Shown one piece after another: positions 9,633 to 16,632 of a stretch of DNA of 64,000 nt. The translations under genes were made by a program, and so were the position numbers. The notes under the pieces are model-generated. The model searched no databases. It had not been told where the DNA came from and was given only the letters and a program-made list of their open reading frames with translations. The DNA is from Varibaculum cambriense DSM 15806 (GTDB lineage Bacteria; Actinomycetota; Actinomycetes; Actinomycetales; Actinomycetaceae), in NCBI RefSeq assembly GCF_000420065.1, contig NZ_ATUF01000003.1, positions 124,001 through 188,000 on the forward strand, written 5' to 3'. The stretch's first letter is position 1. Each line of letters starts with the position of its first letter.

Positions 9633-9893
9633 ATGGCAATGCCAGGAGTAAAATGTTCAGCTAGTGATTGTGCCTTCAACGACAATGGTTGCAACGCTTA
9701 CGCGGTAACCATCGCAAAGGGTGGATGCGCAACCTTTATTGCCCTCGACGAGAAGGGTGGACTAGGAAAAGTTAATTCCCAGGTTGGGGCTTGCCAGCTT
9801 GCAGACTGCAAATTCAATAAGCACCTGCTCTGCCAAGCTGATTCCGTCAAGGTAGGCGACGATGAAAAATGCCTTACCTTTGCTACCGCCTAA
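9633..9893 (+). CDS. Small Cys-rich protein with two DUF1540 domains
   Basis: An 86-residue protein made of two DUF1540-type modules, each with four conserved Cys (KCSASDCAFNDNGCNAYAV and GACQLADCKFNKHLLCQAD). Four Cys per module suggest metal binding, but the function of the family is unknown. It has a near-perfect ribosome binding site (AAAGGAGG, seven bases from ATG). The 219 bases upstream (9414-9632) are strikingly AT-rich compared with the flanking genes and hold no other gene I can support. DUF1540 is best known from Firmicutes, so horizontal acquisition is possible. A strong terminator follows. Confidence 0.8.
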   Translation: MAMPGVKCSASDCAFNDNGCNAYAVTIAKGGCATFIALDEKGGLGKVNSQVGACQLADCKFNKHLLCQADSVKVGDDEKCLTFATA

Positions 9894-9955
9894 GTAAACG
9901 GGTGGACAGCAGCTACGAATCCGGATTCTTACCTAAATGGTAAGGATTACAGCTT

Positions 9956-9993
9956 AAAGGGGCTGAGGAGTAAAACTACTCCTCAGCCCCTTT
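9956..9993. terminator. Strong bidirectional hairpin terminator
   Basis: A perfect 17-bp stem (AAAGGGGCTGAGGAGTA / its complement) with an AAAC loop. The stem ends in AAA/TTT, so it can work for the DUF1540 gene on the plus strand and for ddh on the minus strand. Confidence 0.85.
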
Positions 9994-10093
9994 AGTTATT
10001 GGTTCCACCCCGCAGGCAGAGCTTCGCTTCAAGATTTGCAAGCCTAAAGCTGTTCCCGGCTGAAGGGTTCTTGTCTGGAGTTAAAGGAACTAG

Positions 10094-11068
10094 CTATAGC
10101 AGTTGGGCACGTAGCTGCTCGGGCGAGGACGGAGAATACCAGGCAGGAGGGATATCCAGGACGCTGGCAGCCCCGCGGTGGCCATGTTCGTGCAGACGAA
10201 CGAGGGCGCGAGCGCTAGCGGCCACCATCGAGCCGGTGAAATCGGGGTTGGAGTCCAGTTGTAGCTGGAAACGTGCCAAGTGTTTGATTCCCTCGCGGGT
10301 ATGTCCTACCCGAATTACCTCCCCGCCATGAGGCATCCCGGCGTGATCACGCGCCAGCTCCTCGGCAGAAATAAAGTTAACGGTGGTTTCATAGTCCGCA
10401 AAATATTTAGGCATTTCCTTGATTTCGCGGGTAATCCGCTCTTTATCGGCTCCGGAAGCAGCTACTACGTAGCAGAGACGAGTATGTTTATCTGCCGTGG
10501 TCAGCTGGGGATGTTCGCCGCTTTCTACCGCTCGCATCGCTTCGGGGTTGGGGACGGTATATTGCACTGCGCCCTCCACCCCTTCGATACGGCGAATCGC
10601 GTCCGAGTGACCTTGAGAAACCCCGCGCCCCCAGAAAGTATGGGTATAGCCATCCGGAAGCACCGCTTCGGTGAGAGTCCGGGCAATCGAGAACAGACCG
10701 GGATCCCATCCGGTGGAAATCAGGGCAGTATGTCCCGCTTTCTTGGCCGCGGCATCCATATCCGCAAAGTAGGCAGGAATATCGGCATGGGTGTCAAAAG
10801 AATCTACCGTATTGAAGTAGGCGACGGCCGCCGGTCCCTGGGTGCGCAGGTCTGTAGCGCTGCCTCCGCAGCAAATACAAACGTCAACTTTTCCCTTAAA
10901 ATCAGCCATCTGGCTTAGAGGGAAAACCGGGGTACCGGCGGTTTTTAGGCTCTGCGGATCCCGGCGAGTAAACACCGCTACCGCTTCCATATCATCCGCG
11001 GCGTTGACGGCTCTTTCAACTGCCCGTCCCAGATTGCCATATCCATTGATTGCAACTTTTATCGTCAT
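10094..11068 (-). CDS. ddh: meso-Diaminopimelate D-dehydrogenase
   Basis: NADPH-dependent enzyme that converts tetrahydrodipicolinate plus ammonia directly to meso-diaminopimelate, the one-step branch of lysine and peptidoglycan precursor synthesis. The 324-residue length matches the Corynebacterium enzyme. A Rossmann motif opens the protein (VAINGYGNLGRAVERA), followed by VAVFTRRDP, VDVCICCGGSATD, STGWDPGLFS and HTFWGRGVSQGHSDA, all characteristic of Ddh. The start ATG 11068 lacks a ribosome binding site but has TAATAT six bases upstream, indicating a leaderless mRNA. It lies downstream of nagB on the same strand but is separated from it by a terminator, so it is its own unit. Confidence 0.93.
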   Translation of the reverse strand: MTIKVAINGYGNLGRAVERAVNAADDMEAVAVFTRRDPQSLKTAGTPVFPLSQMADFKGKVDVCICCGGSATDLRTQGPAAVAYFNTVDSFDTHADIPAYFADMDAAAKKAGHTALISTGWDPGLFSIARTLTEAVLPDGYTHTFWGRGVSQGHSDAIRRIEGVEGAVQYTVPNPEAMRAVESGEHPQLTTADKHTRLCYVVAASGADKERITREIKEMPKYFADYETTVNFISAEELARDHAGMPHGGEVIRVGHTREGIKHLARFQLQLDSNPDFTGSMVAASARALVRLHEHGHRGAASVLDIPPAWYSPSSPEQLRAQLL

Positions 11069-11070
11069 AG

Positions 11071-11088
11071 CCAGATATTACAATCTGG
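11071..11088 (-). promoter_or_regulatory. ddh leaderless promoter with overlapping inverted repeat
   Basis: On the minus strand TAATAT (11080-11075) is six bases before the ddh ATG. It lies inside a perfect 6-bp inverted repeat CCAGAT-ATTACA-ATCTGG (11071-11088). A regulator bound there would cover the -10 and the transcription start. The regulator is unknown. Confidence 0.45.
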
Positions 11089-11106
11089 GATTAGCTCCAT
11101 GTAAAA

Positions 11107-11150
11107 GCTGCCCAAAACTTAGACAAGGTGAGGTCTAAGTTTTGGGCAGC
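11107..11150 (-). terminator. nagB terminator
   Basis: Perfect 18-bp stem GCTGCCCAAAACTTAGAC with an 8-base loop (11125-11132). Read on the minus strand it follows the nagB stop and is trailed by TTTTAC. Confidence 0.8.
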
Positions 11151-11164
11151 TACGGGAGCTTTCT

Positions 11165-11950
11165 TTAGGCGTCTAGCGGAATATCAGGGTATTTGGCCTG
11201 CCAAGTTTCCCGATAATAGTCGGCCAGCTTTAGTTTGCTAGCGGCGGCATTATCTACAATCACCACTACGTCCAGGTGGTATTGCAGGATTGAGGCCGGG
11301 CAAAAAGCACTAACCGCGCCTTCTACCGTGTCTGCCACCGCGTCAGCCTTTTGCTCTCCAAAAGCCAGCAGGATCGCTTGGCGCGAGCGCATGATCGTCG
11401 CCAGACCCTGGGTGATGGCGCGGCGGGGAACTTTTGCTTCCTCACCATCAAAGAAACGGGCATTATCACTGATCGTGCGGGGAGCTAAGGTAACCACATT
11501 GGTGGGGTTAACTAGGCAGCCGGAGGGCTCATTGAAACCAATATGGCCATCGGCACCAATACCTAGAATTTGCAGGTCAACCCCGGAGGTAATCGCTTCC
11601 TCGTAGCGGCGAGCTGATTCTTCCGGGTCGGGAGAAAGCCCATCGGGGGTATTGAGGTTTTCGTCCTTGAGTCCGGTCTTCTCCGCGCCTACCAATTCGC
11701 GGCGAAGCACATTGCGATAACGCTCTGGATGGTCAGGGGCGATCCCTACGTATTCATCTAATGCCCACCCGGTGCAGTGTTCTAAAGTGAAATCTGTTTC
11801 GGTGTGGGCTTTACGTAGCTCCGCGTAGAGCCCTTCGGGGGTGGAACCGGTAGCTAAGCCCAGCCGAAAACCGGGTTTTACTTGGGGAACAATCAGTTTT
11901 GCTGCCAGTTTTGATCCAGCTTCCGCAGTGGGAGTAATCGCAATTCGCAT
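11165..11950 (-). CDS. nagB: Glucosamine-6-phosphate deaminase
   Basis: 261 residues. Converts glucosamine-6-phosphate to fructose-6-phosphate and ammonia in amino-sugar catabolism. Family motifs are clear: LGLATGSTPEGLYAEL (phosphate loop), WALDEYVGI (catalytic Asp region), ILGIGADGHIGFNEP (with the active-site Asp-Gly-His) and the C-terminal ASILQYH. GGAG lies nine bases before the ATG. It is a single-gene unit. Two 20-21 bp direct repeats in the upstream region may serve as regulator sites. No nagA is adjacent. Confidence 0.93.
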   Translation of the reverse strand: MRIAITPTAEAGSKLAAKLIVPQVKPGFRLGLATGSTPEGLYAELRKAHTETDFTLEHCTGWALDEYVGIAPDHPERYRNVLRRELVGAEKTGLKDENLNTPDGLSPDPEESARRYEEAITSGVDLQILGIGADGHIGFNEPSGCLVNPTNVVTLAPRTISDNARFFDGEEAKVPRRAITQGLATIMRSRQAILLAFGEQKADAVADTVEGAVSAFCPASILQYHLDVVVIVDNAAASKLKLADYYRETWQAKYPDIPLDA

Positions 11951-11983
11951 TTTGGTCTCCTTCGGTAGGAATTATCCAGCTTT

Positions 11984-12024
11984 GGCTAGCTTAAGTCATG
12001 GTTGGCTTAGCTCAAGTCATTGTT
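11984..12024. repeat. Two tandem ~21-bp direct repeats upstream of nagB
   Basis: GGCTAGCTTAAGTCATGGTT (11984-12003) is followed directly by a 21-base copy, GGCTTAGCTCAAGTCATTGTT with one extra T and two substitutions (12004-12024). The spacing is two helical turns, so two regulator molecules would bind the same DNA face. It lies 34-74 bases upstream of the nagB start and about 120 bases upstream of the divergent lacI-type gene. Confidence 0.55.
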
Positions 12025-12144
12025 ATCTTCTCACGTTGATTCGCGCTCGTGGCTACGGCGCGCGTTAACCGTAAAATTGTTTTCCTCTAAAACTAGGGAG
12101 CTAAAACATGAGAAAATAGATTTACGTGGTCGTGGGAGGAAGAA

Positions 12145-13188
12145 ATGACGCAACGCAGAAGAATTACCTTAAAAGATATTGCGGAGGAAACTGGCCTATC
12201 GATTTCCTCGGTATCGCTTGCGTTGCGCGATGATTCGCGCATATCGGAACCAGTGCGTACGCGTATTAAAGAGGTAGCTCATCGCTTGGGATACCAAGTA
12301 GATCTTTCTGGAGCGATGCTTAGAAGCTCTAAACCTAAGATAATCGGAATCGTTGCGCAGCTGGATCAGGAGTTACATAACAAGTACGTCGCGAGCATTA
12401 ACCGCTATGCGCAGGCAGCTGGTTACCGTACGATTACTCAAAACGCGTCGCTGTCTAATGGCTATCGGCAGAGCCTAGAAGCTCTTTCGCAGTTGCGGAT
12501 TAATACCAGTGTCGCGATTAATCCTGATTTTTCCGGTGATGAACTTCCTCCAAATCTAGCCCCTGCGGTAGTAGTAGGTCAGAGCAGGGTTGCAGGTGCC
12601 GATTTGGTGCGTTCGTCAAACTATACGGGGCTTTCCGAACTGGTATTACATTTAAAATCATTGGGTCATGCGGAAATAACCTATTTAGATGGCCCGCAAA
12701 GCTATTCGTCTAAAATTCGACGCGAATCATTATTACGAGCTGCTGTTGAGGCGGGGATAAAGGTTCACCCGATTCCGGCCGGAAATACGGTGGATGATGG
12801 TTTCGGAGCCGTACAACAACTTTTGACTGAATCCTGGACTCGGCAAAAGAATCATCTCGATTCAACGAAACTAGCTTTGTCAGGAATTACTGCGCTTGCT
12901 TGTTATAACGATCAGGTGGCAGAGGGCGCTATGGTAGCTCTTTATCGTGCTGGCTTTTCAATTCCAGGAGATGTCTCGGTGACTGGCTTCGATAATTCAC
13001 TGGGGGCAGCATCTGTAGCTTTTAACCTGACCACGGTAGATAGGGGGACTGCGAAGGTCGCTGAGCATGTGACCCAACTAGCGATTAGGAGAGCTGAAAA
13101 GCAGATTGAATCGGTGGAAGAAATTACTGTCGAAAGTTCCTTAGTGGTCAGGCGATCAACCGGGCCGGCCTTCTTCCTACAAAATTAG
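12145..13188 (+). CDS. LacI-family transcriptional regulator
   Basis: 347 residues. The N-terminal helix-turn-helix is typical (ITLKDIAEETGLSISSVSLAL, with the hinge helix at about residues 50-60), followed by a periplasmic-binding-protein-like sugar-sensing domain ending in the GFDNS motif. A GGAGG site lies upstream of ATG 12145. The gene precedes the MFS/PLC/IMPase operon, whose promoter contains a 12-bp perfect palindrome of LacI-operator type, so local control of that operon is likely. The effector is unknown; an inositol-containing ligand would fit the neighbours. The divergent nagB could also be a target. Confidence 0.88.
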   Translation: MTQRRRITLKDIAEETGLSISSVSLALRDDSRISEPVRTRIKEVAHRLGYQVDLSGAMLRSSKPKIIGIVAQLDQELHNKYVASINRYAQAAGYRTITQNASLSNGYRQSLEALSQLRINTSVAINPDFSGDELPPNLAPAVVVGQSRVAGADLVRSSNYTGLSELVLHLKSLGHAEITYLDGPQSYSSKIRRESLLRAAVEAGIKVHPIPAGNTVDDGFGAVQQLLTESWTRQKNHLDSTKLALSGITALACYNDQVAEGAMVALYRAGFSIPGDVSVTGFDNSLGAASVAFNLTTVDRGTAKVAEHVTQLAIRRAEKQIESVEEITVESSLVVRRSTGPAFFLQN

Positions 13189-13279
13189 CTCCGACAATCT
13201 AGTTGAACGTTAAAGCAACAATTAGGATAAATGATCATTTATTACCTGTATGCCTTACGACATGCCTGATAAATTAAAT

Positions 13280-13316
13280 TCAAACGTTTGACTTAAGTTT
13301 TTAAATCGTTTATTTT
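13280..13316 (+). promoter_or_regulatory. Promoter and LacI-type operator of the MFS/PLC/IMPase operon
   Basis: A well-formed promoter: -35 TTGACT (13288-13293), 17-base spacer, -10 TATTTT (13311-13316). The perfect palindrome TCAAACGTTTGA (13280-13291) with central CG overlaps the -35 box. This is the geometry of a LacI/GalR-family repressor site. Confidence 0.7.
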
Positions 13317-13371
13317 GTTCTTGTGCCTCTTGGCGCGTTTAAGGGTTATTCGGAGCAAAGGAGCTACGTAT

Positions 13372-14736
13372 ATGCGAACTAAATTGAAAAATCTGGGATT
13401 CACTGCGACCTCATTTTTGTCGTTGGTGCTGATTACGGTAAATGCCCAGTTGATTTATGCTTTTTGGGATATTAGAAATACCATCCCTAAAGATTTTCCT
13501 ACAGCCATGGGGGTCACTGACGCTCAGGCCGGAAACCTGTATTCAATGCAGGGGTTAGTTATCATCCTGGGAACGATCGCATTGGGATGGATAGGTGACC
13601 GCTTTGCAATTCGCACGATTATGCTGATTTCTTCACTGGGGGCTGGGGGCGTCTCCCTCTTTATCACCGTCTTTTCCCCCAATCTTTCTTTTGGAACTTT
13701 GCTAGTCTGCTTCTTCCTAATGCTTCTATTTACAGAGGTACTGTTCAAACCGGCGAACTTTAAAGCCGTGAGTCTTTCAACCACTGAGGATCATCAGGGA
13801 ACCGCCTTTGGATTTTTCGAGTTTGGTCGCGGGCTATTAGCTTTCTTGGTTTCTTTGATGTGGACGGTGATGGTTGCTTCCGGTGCCAGCGCCCGCACTA
13901 TTATGTACACTTCCTCAATAATCGTTCTGGTTGCAGGACTAATGGTATTTTGGGCGGTGCCTAAGGGTCAGAAAGTTGGCGATGAAGACACCCAAACTTC
14001 TAACACCCTGGAAGCTATTAAAGGAGTTGGCAAAGTAGCAAAGCTACCGGTCGTCTGGTTGACTGGTATTAATGTATTTTGCATTTACGGAACTTTCGTA
14101 GCTGCTGGAACTTATTTTGCTCGTTTCTTGCAGGCTGGATACGGAACTTCCGCAGTTGCAGCAGCAACTTTTGCGACTACGGTAATTGCTCTGCGCATGT
14201 TGCCCCTGGTATCAACAATCCTGGTTGAGAAAGTGTTTAAATCAACTGTTCGGTTTATGAGAACTATGGAAATAGCTCTGGTAGTCATGCTGGTAGTCAT
14301 TGCTACTATCTTCTTTAGTAATAGCCCAGAAATTACTTCCTACCCAGCCGGGAAAGTTCCGGAAGGACTCATTTCTGGTGGGATGTTCTGGACACTAATT
14401 GTGATGATGCTGCTTGCTTCGGCGACCACCTTTATGATTCGCGGCGTTTACTATGCTCCTATCGGAGAATTTGGGGTGGCCAAGAAGAATTCTTCGGCAG
14501 CCATGTCCTTTGCGATTACCGTGGGATATATCCCTGCTTTGCTAGCTCCCATTGTTCTGGGGGGTCTAATCACTCCTTCGGTCACCAACGATAAGGGGGA
14601 AGTAATAACTGAAGTACTTACTTCCACCAATATTTTGGGGTCGGCATTCCTAGGATTAGCGGTGTTAGCTCTGGTGGCGGCGGTAATGTCGCACATCATG
14701 GTGAAAATGCAACAGCGTCAAAAACAGGGGAACTGA
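13372..14736 (+). CDS. MFS transporter, probable organophosphate or inositol-derivative uptake
   Basis: 454 residues with about 12 hydrophobic helices and the MFS loop 2-3 signature in the form GWIGDRFAIRTIM. ATG 13372 follows AAAGGAG by eight bases; the frame is open further upstream but overlaps the promoter. Only six bases separate its stop from the PLC gene. No substrate can be read from sequence alone. The two enzymes downstream suggest an inositol phosphate or glycerophosphoinositol as substrate (inference). The gene is AT-richer than the core genes around it. Confidence 0.75.
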   Translation: MRTKLKNLGFTATSFLSLVLITVNAQLIYAFWDIRNTIPKDFPTAMGVTDAQAGNLYSMQGLVIILGTIALGWIGDRFAIRTIMLISSLGAGGVSLFITVFSPNLSFGTLLVCFFLMLLFTEVLFKPANFKAVSLSTTEDHQGTAFGFFEFGRGLLAFLVSLMWTVMVASGASARTIMYTSSIIVLVAGLMVFWAVPKGQKVGDEDTQTSNTLEAIKGVGKVAKLPVVWLTGINVFCIYGTFVAAGTYFARFLQAGYGTSAVAAATFATTVIALRMLPLVSTILVEKVFKSTVRFMRTMEIALVVMLVVIATIFFSNSPEITSYPAGKVPEGLISGGMFWTLIVMMLLASATTFMIRGVYYAPIGEFGVAKKNSSAAMSFAITVGYIPALLAPIVLGGLITPSVTNDKGEVITEVLTSTNILGSAFLGLAVLALVAAVMSHIMVKMQQRQKQGN

Positions 14737-14742
14737 GGGAAA

Positions 14743-15588
14743 ATGGTAGATTTATCAAAACCAGCAGACTGGATGGCGGGATATCCTGATTCAGTTCCTA
14801 TATGTGATCTCACCATCCCGGGAACTCATGACTCGATGACCGCGCCTTGCCCGCAAAGATACTACAAAACTCAGACGCTATTGTTGCAAGATCAGCTGCT
14901 CGCCGGTGTGAGATTTTTAGATCTGCGAATCAGAAGCACTTTAGTGGCTGCGCACCGCGAGTGGATAAGCGACATTAAAGCTCAAGATATTTTGGAAACT
15001 ATTCAGAACTATCTCAGGGAGCATCCCCAGGAATTTCTATTAGTTAGATTCCAAAATGCCAATGAAAATAAGGATGACTTTCCGCAATATTGCGAACAAA
15101 TAGTTAAACTTATCGAAGCAAATCGGGATTTATTCTTTCTTTGGGAGGAAGAAAATCAGGTTGCCATTAGTGAGTTAACTTTGGGGCAACTACGCGGAAA
15201 AATATTGGCACTGGAATGTGCCCCCCGACAGTATCAAGCAACTCATTTGGAAGATTGCATCTGGGCATATCCTTGGCATGAAGCGGAAAAAATCCGGCTT
15301 CAAGACTTATGGGATGGCCCCAGCTTAGAAGATAAACAGCAGGCAATCTTGCAGTTGTCGGAAGATAACTCTCAGGGGGTGCTGCGTTTGAATCATATTA
15401 GTGCCACCAATGGTGAGTTAGGGTTTCCAGATGCTTATGCGAGTGCTTTAAATCCCTGGATCTGCGATATTTACGCAAACAAGGAATCTAGATGCAAGCA
15501 AAGGCCCCAGGTATTAATTTGTGACTATCTGACCCCCGAGCTTGCCCAAACTCTGATAACAGCTGGGCGAAATAGTTGCCAAAGTTAG
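14743..15588 (+). CDS. PI-PLC X-domain phosphodiesterase without signal peptide
   Basis: 281 residues, a single bacterial-type phosphatidylinositol-specific phospholipase C X domain. The first catalytic His lies in IPGTHDSM with the neighbouring Asp. The conserved Arg is in FLDLRIR and the second catalytic His in VAAHREW. A typical YLREHPQEFLLVRFQ helix-strand follows. These enzymes cleave phosphoinositol diesters to inositol 1,2-cyclic phosphate and then slowly to inositol 1-phosphate. Most bacterial members are secreted, but here no signal peptide or lipobox is present, so the enzyme is probably cytoplasmic and would act on an imported water-soluble diester. It sits between an MFS transporter and an inositol-monophosphatase-like gene. 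Confidence 0.82.
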   Translation: MVDLSKPADWMAGYPDSVPICDLTIPGTHDSMTAPCPQRYYKTQTLLLQDQLLAGVRFLDLRIRSTLVAAHREWISDIKAQDILETIQNYLREHPQEFLLVRFQNANENKDDFPQYCEQIVKLIEANRDLFFLWEEENQVAISELTLGQLRGKILALECAPRQYQATHLEDCIWAYPWHEAEKIRLQDLWDGPSLEDKQQAILQLSEDNSQGVLRLNHISATNGELGFPDAYASALNPWICDIYANKESRCKQRPQVLICDYLTPELAQTLITAGRNSCQS

Positions 15589-15597
15589 GTGAGGAAC

Positions 15598-16377
15598 ATG
15601 GAAAACGATAAGTGGCAAAAATTATTAGATTGCGCGGTATCTACCGTAAAGCAAGCGGCTGAAATGGCGCTTGAACCGGGAATAGAACTGAATATCGAAA
15701 CGAAAAGCAATCGCAATGATTTAGTTACCGATGTCGATAAGGCGATAGAGCAATTTATAGCTGATCAGATGACGGCGGCTACCGGCTATCCTGTCTTGGG
15801 AGAAGAAGGGCATGCGGTTGATTCTTTCGAAGGTAGAGTCTGGCTAGTAGATCCCATCGATGGAACCATGAACTACATTGAAACCCGACGAGACTATGCA
15901 ATTTCCTTGGCGTTGTGCGAAAACGGTGTTCCGGTTTTGGCAGTAGTACAAGATGTGGCAGCCGACAAAACCTATACTGCCACTTTAGGGGGAGGGGCGT
16001 TCTGTAATGGAACCCCCCTGGAAAAAGTTGATCCCGATGTTGATTTTCAGCAAGTAGTACTGCTAACCGATCTCAAAGAGATTCGCGCACTTCCACGTTT
16101 AGCCCAAGTACTAGCGGAATCTCGAGGTCACCGTCGTTATGGTTCAGCCGCACTGGAAATGGTAGAAGTAGCCGCTGGTAGGGCAGGGGGATTTGTCCAT
16201 TTATGGGTGTCCCCTTGGGATATAGCTGCAGCTACTTTAATCTGTACCGAAACTGGATGCTTAGTTTCCCGTTTTGATGGTTCCAATATGGATGTGCGCC
16301 AAAAAGGTTCAGTTATGGCTGCTTGGCCAAAGGTACATTCCGGATTGCTGTATCGGTTGGTGCAGGCACCAAATTAG
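15598..16377 (+). CDS. Inositol monophosphatase family protein
   Basis: About 259 residues. Mg-dependent phosphatase fold with metal-ligand motifs GEEG (about residue 70), WLVDPIDGTMNYI (about 83-95) and the C-terminal SPWDIAAATLIC. Family members hydrolyse inositol 1-phosphate, histidinol phosphate or related esters; next to the PLC gene inositol 1-phosphate is the obvious substrate (inference). ATG 15598 is favoured over GTG 15589; AGGTGAGG lies in front of it. The gene starts nine bases after the PLC stop and a terminator follows, closing the operon. Confidence 0.85.
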   Translation: MENDKWQKLLDCAVSTVKQAAEMALEPGIELNIETKSNRNDLVTDVDKAIEQFIADQMTAATGYPVLGEEGHAVDSFEGRVWLVDPIDGTMNYIETRRDYAISLALCENGVPVLAVVQDVAADKTYTATLGGGAFCNGTPLEKVDPDVDFQQVVLLTDLKEIRALPRLAQVLAESRGHRRYGSAALEMVEVAAGRAGGFVHLWVSPWDIAAATLICTETGCLVSRFDGSNMDVRQKGSVMAAWPKVHSGLLYRLVQAPN

Positions 16378-16441
16378 GAACTATTGGTAATCTTCTGCCA
16401 AGGTCTGACTCCACCTTTGGCCAGAGGAATCGCCCAGATAG

Positions 16442-16484
16442 GTAATGGCTGGGTGGAGGAAGGATTCCTCCACCCAGCCATTAC
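16442..16484 (+). terminator. Terminator of the MFS/PLC/IMPase operon
   Basis: Perfect 20-bp stem GTAATGGCTGGGTGGAGGAA with a three-base loop GGA. It has no clear U-run, but the length and position mark the operon end. It may also serve the convergent glgP; 16485-16632 holds nothing else I can identify. Confidence 0.7.
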
Positions 16485-16632
16485 TCCTAAAAGCTAGCTG
16501 CTATCAAGAAGTGCCAGTTGATCTGCCAGTCTTTCCAAAACCAAGTAGACGGAACTTGCTCTCAACTTAGCGTTGGGTCAGCAGTCTCCTATGCTACTAG
16601 CTCTGTTTAGCCGCAAGCACCTGGCGGAGAAG

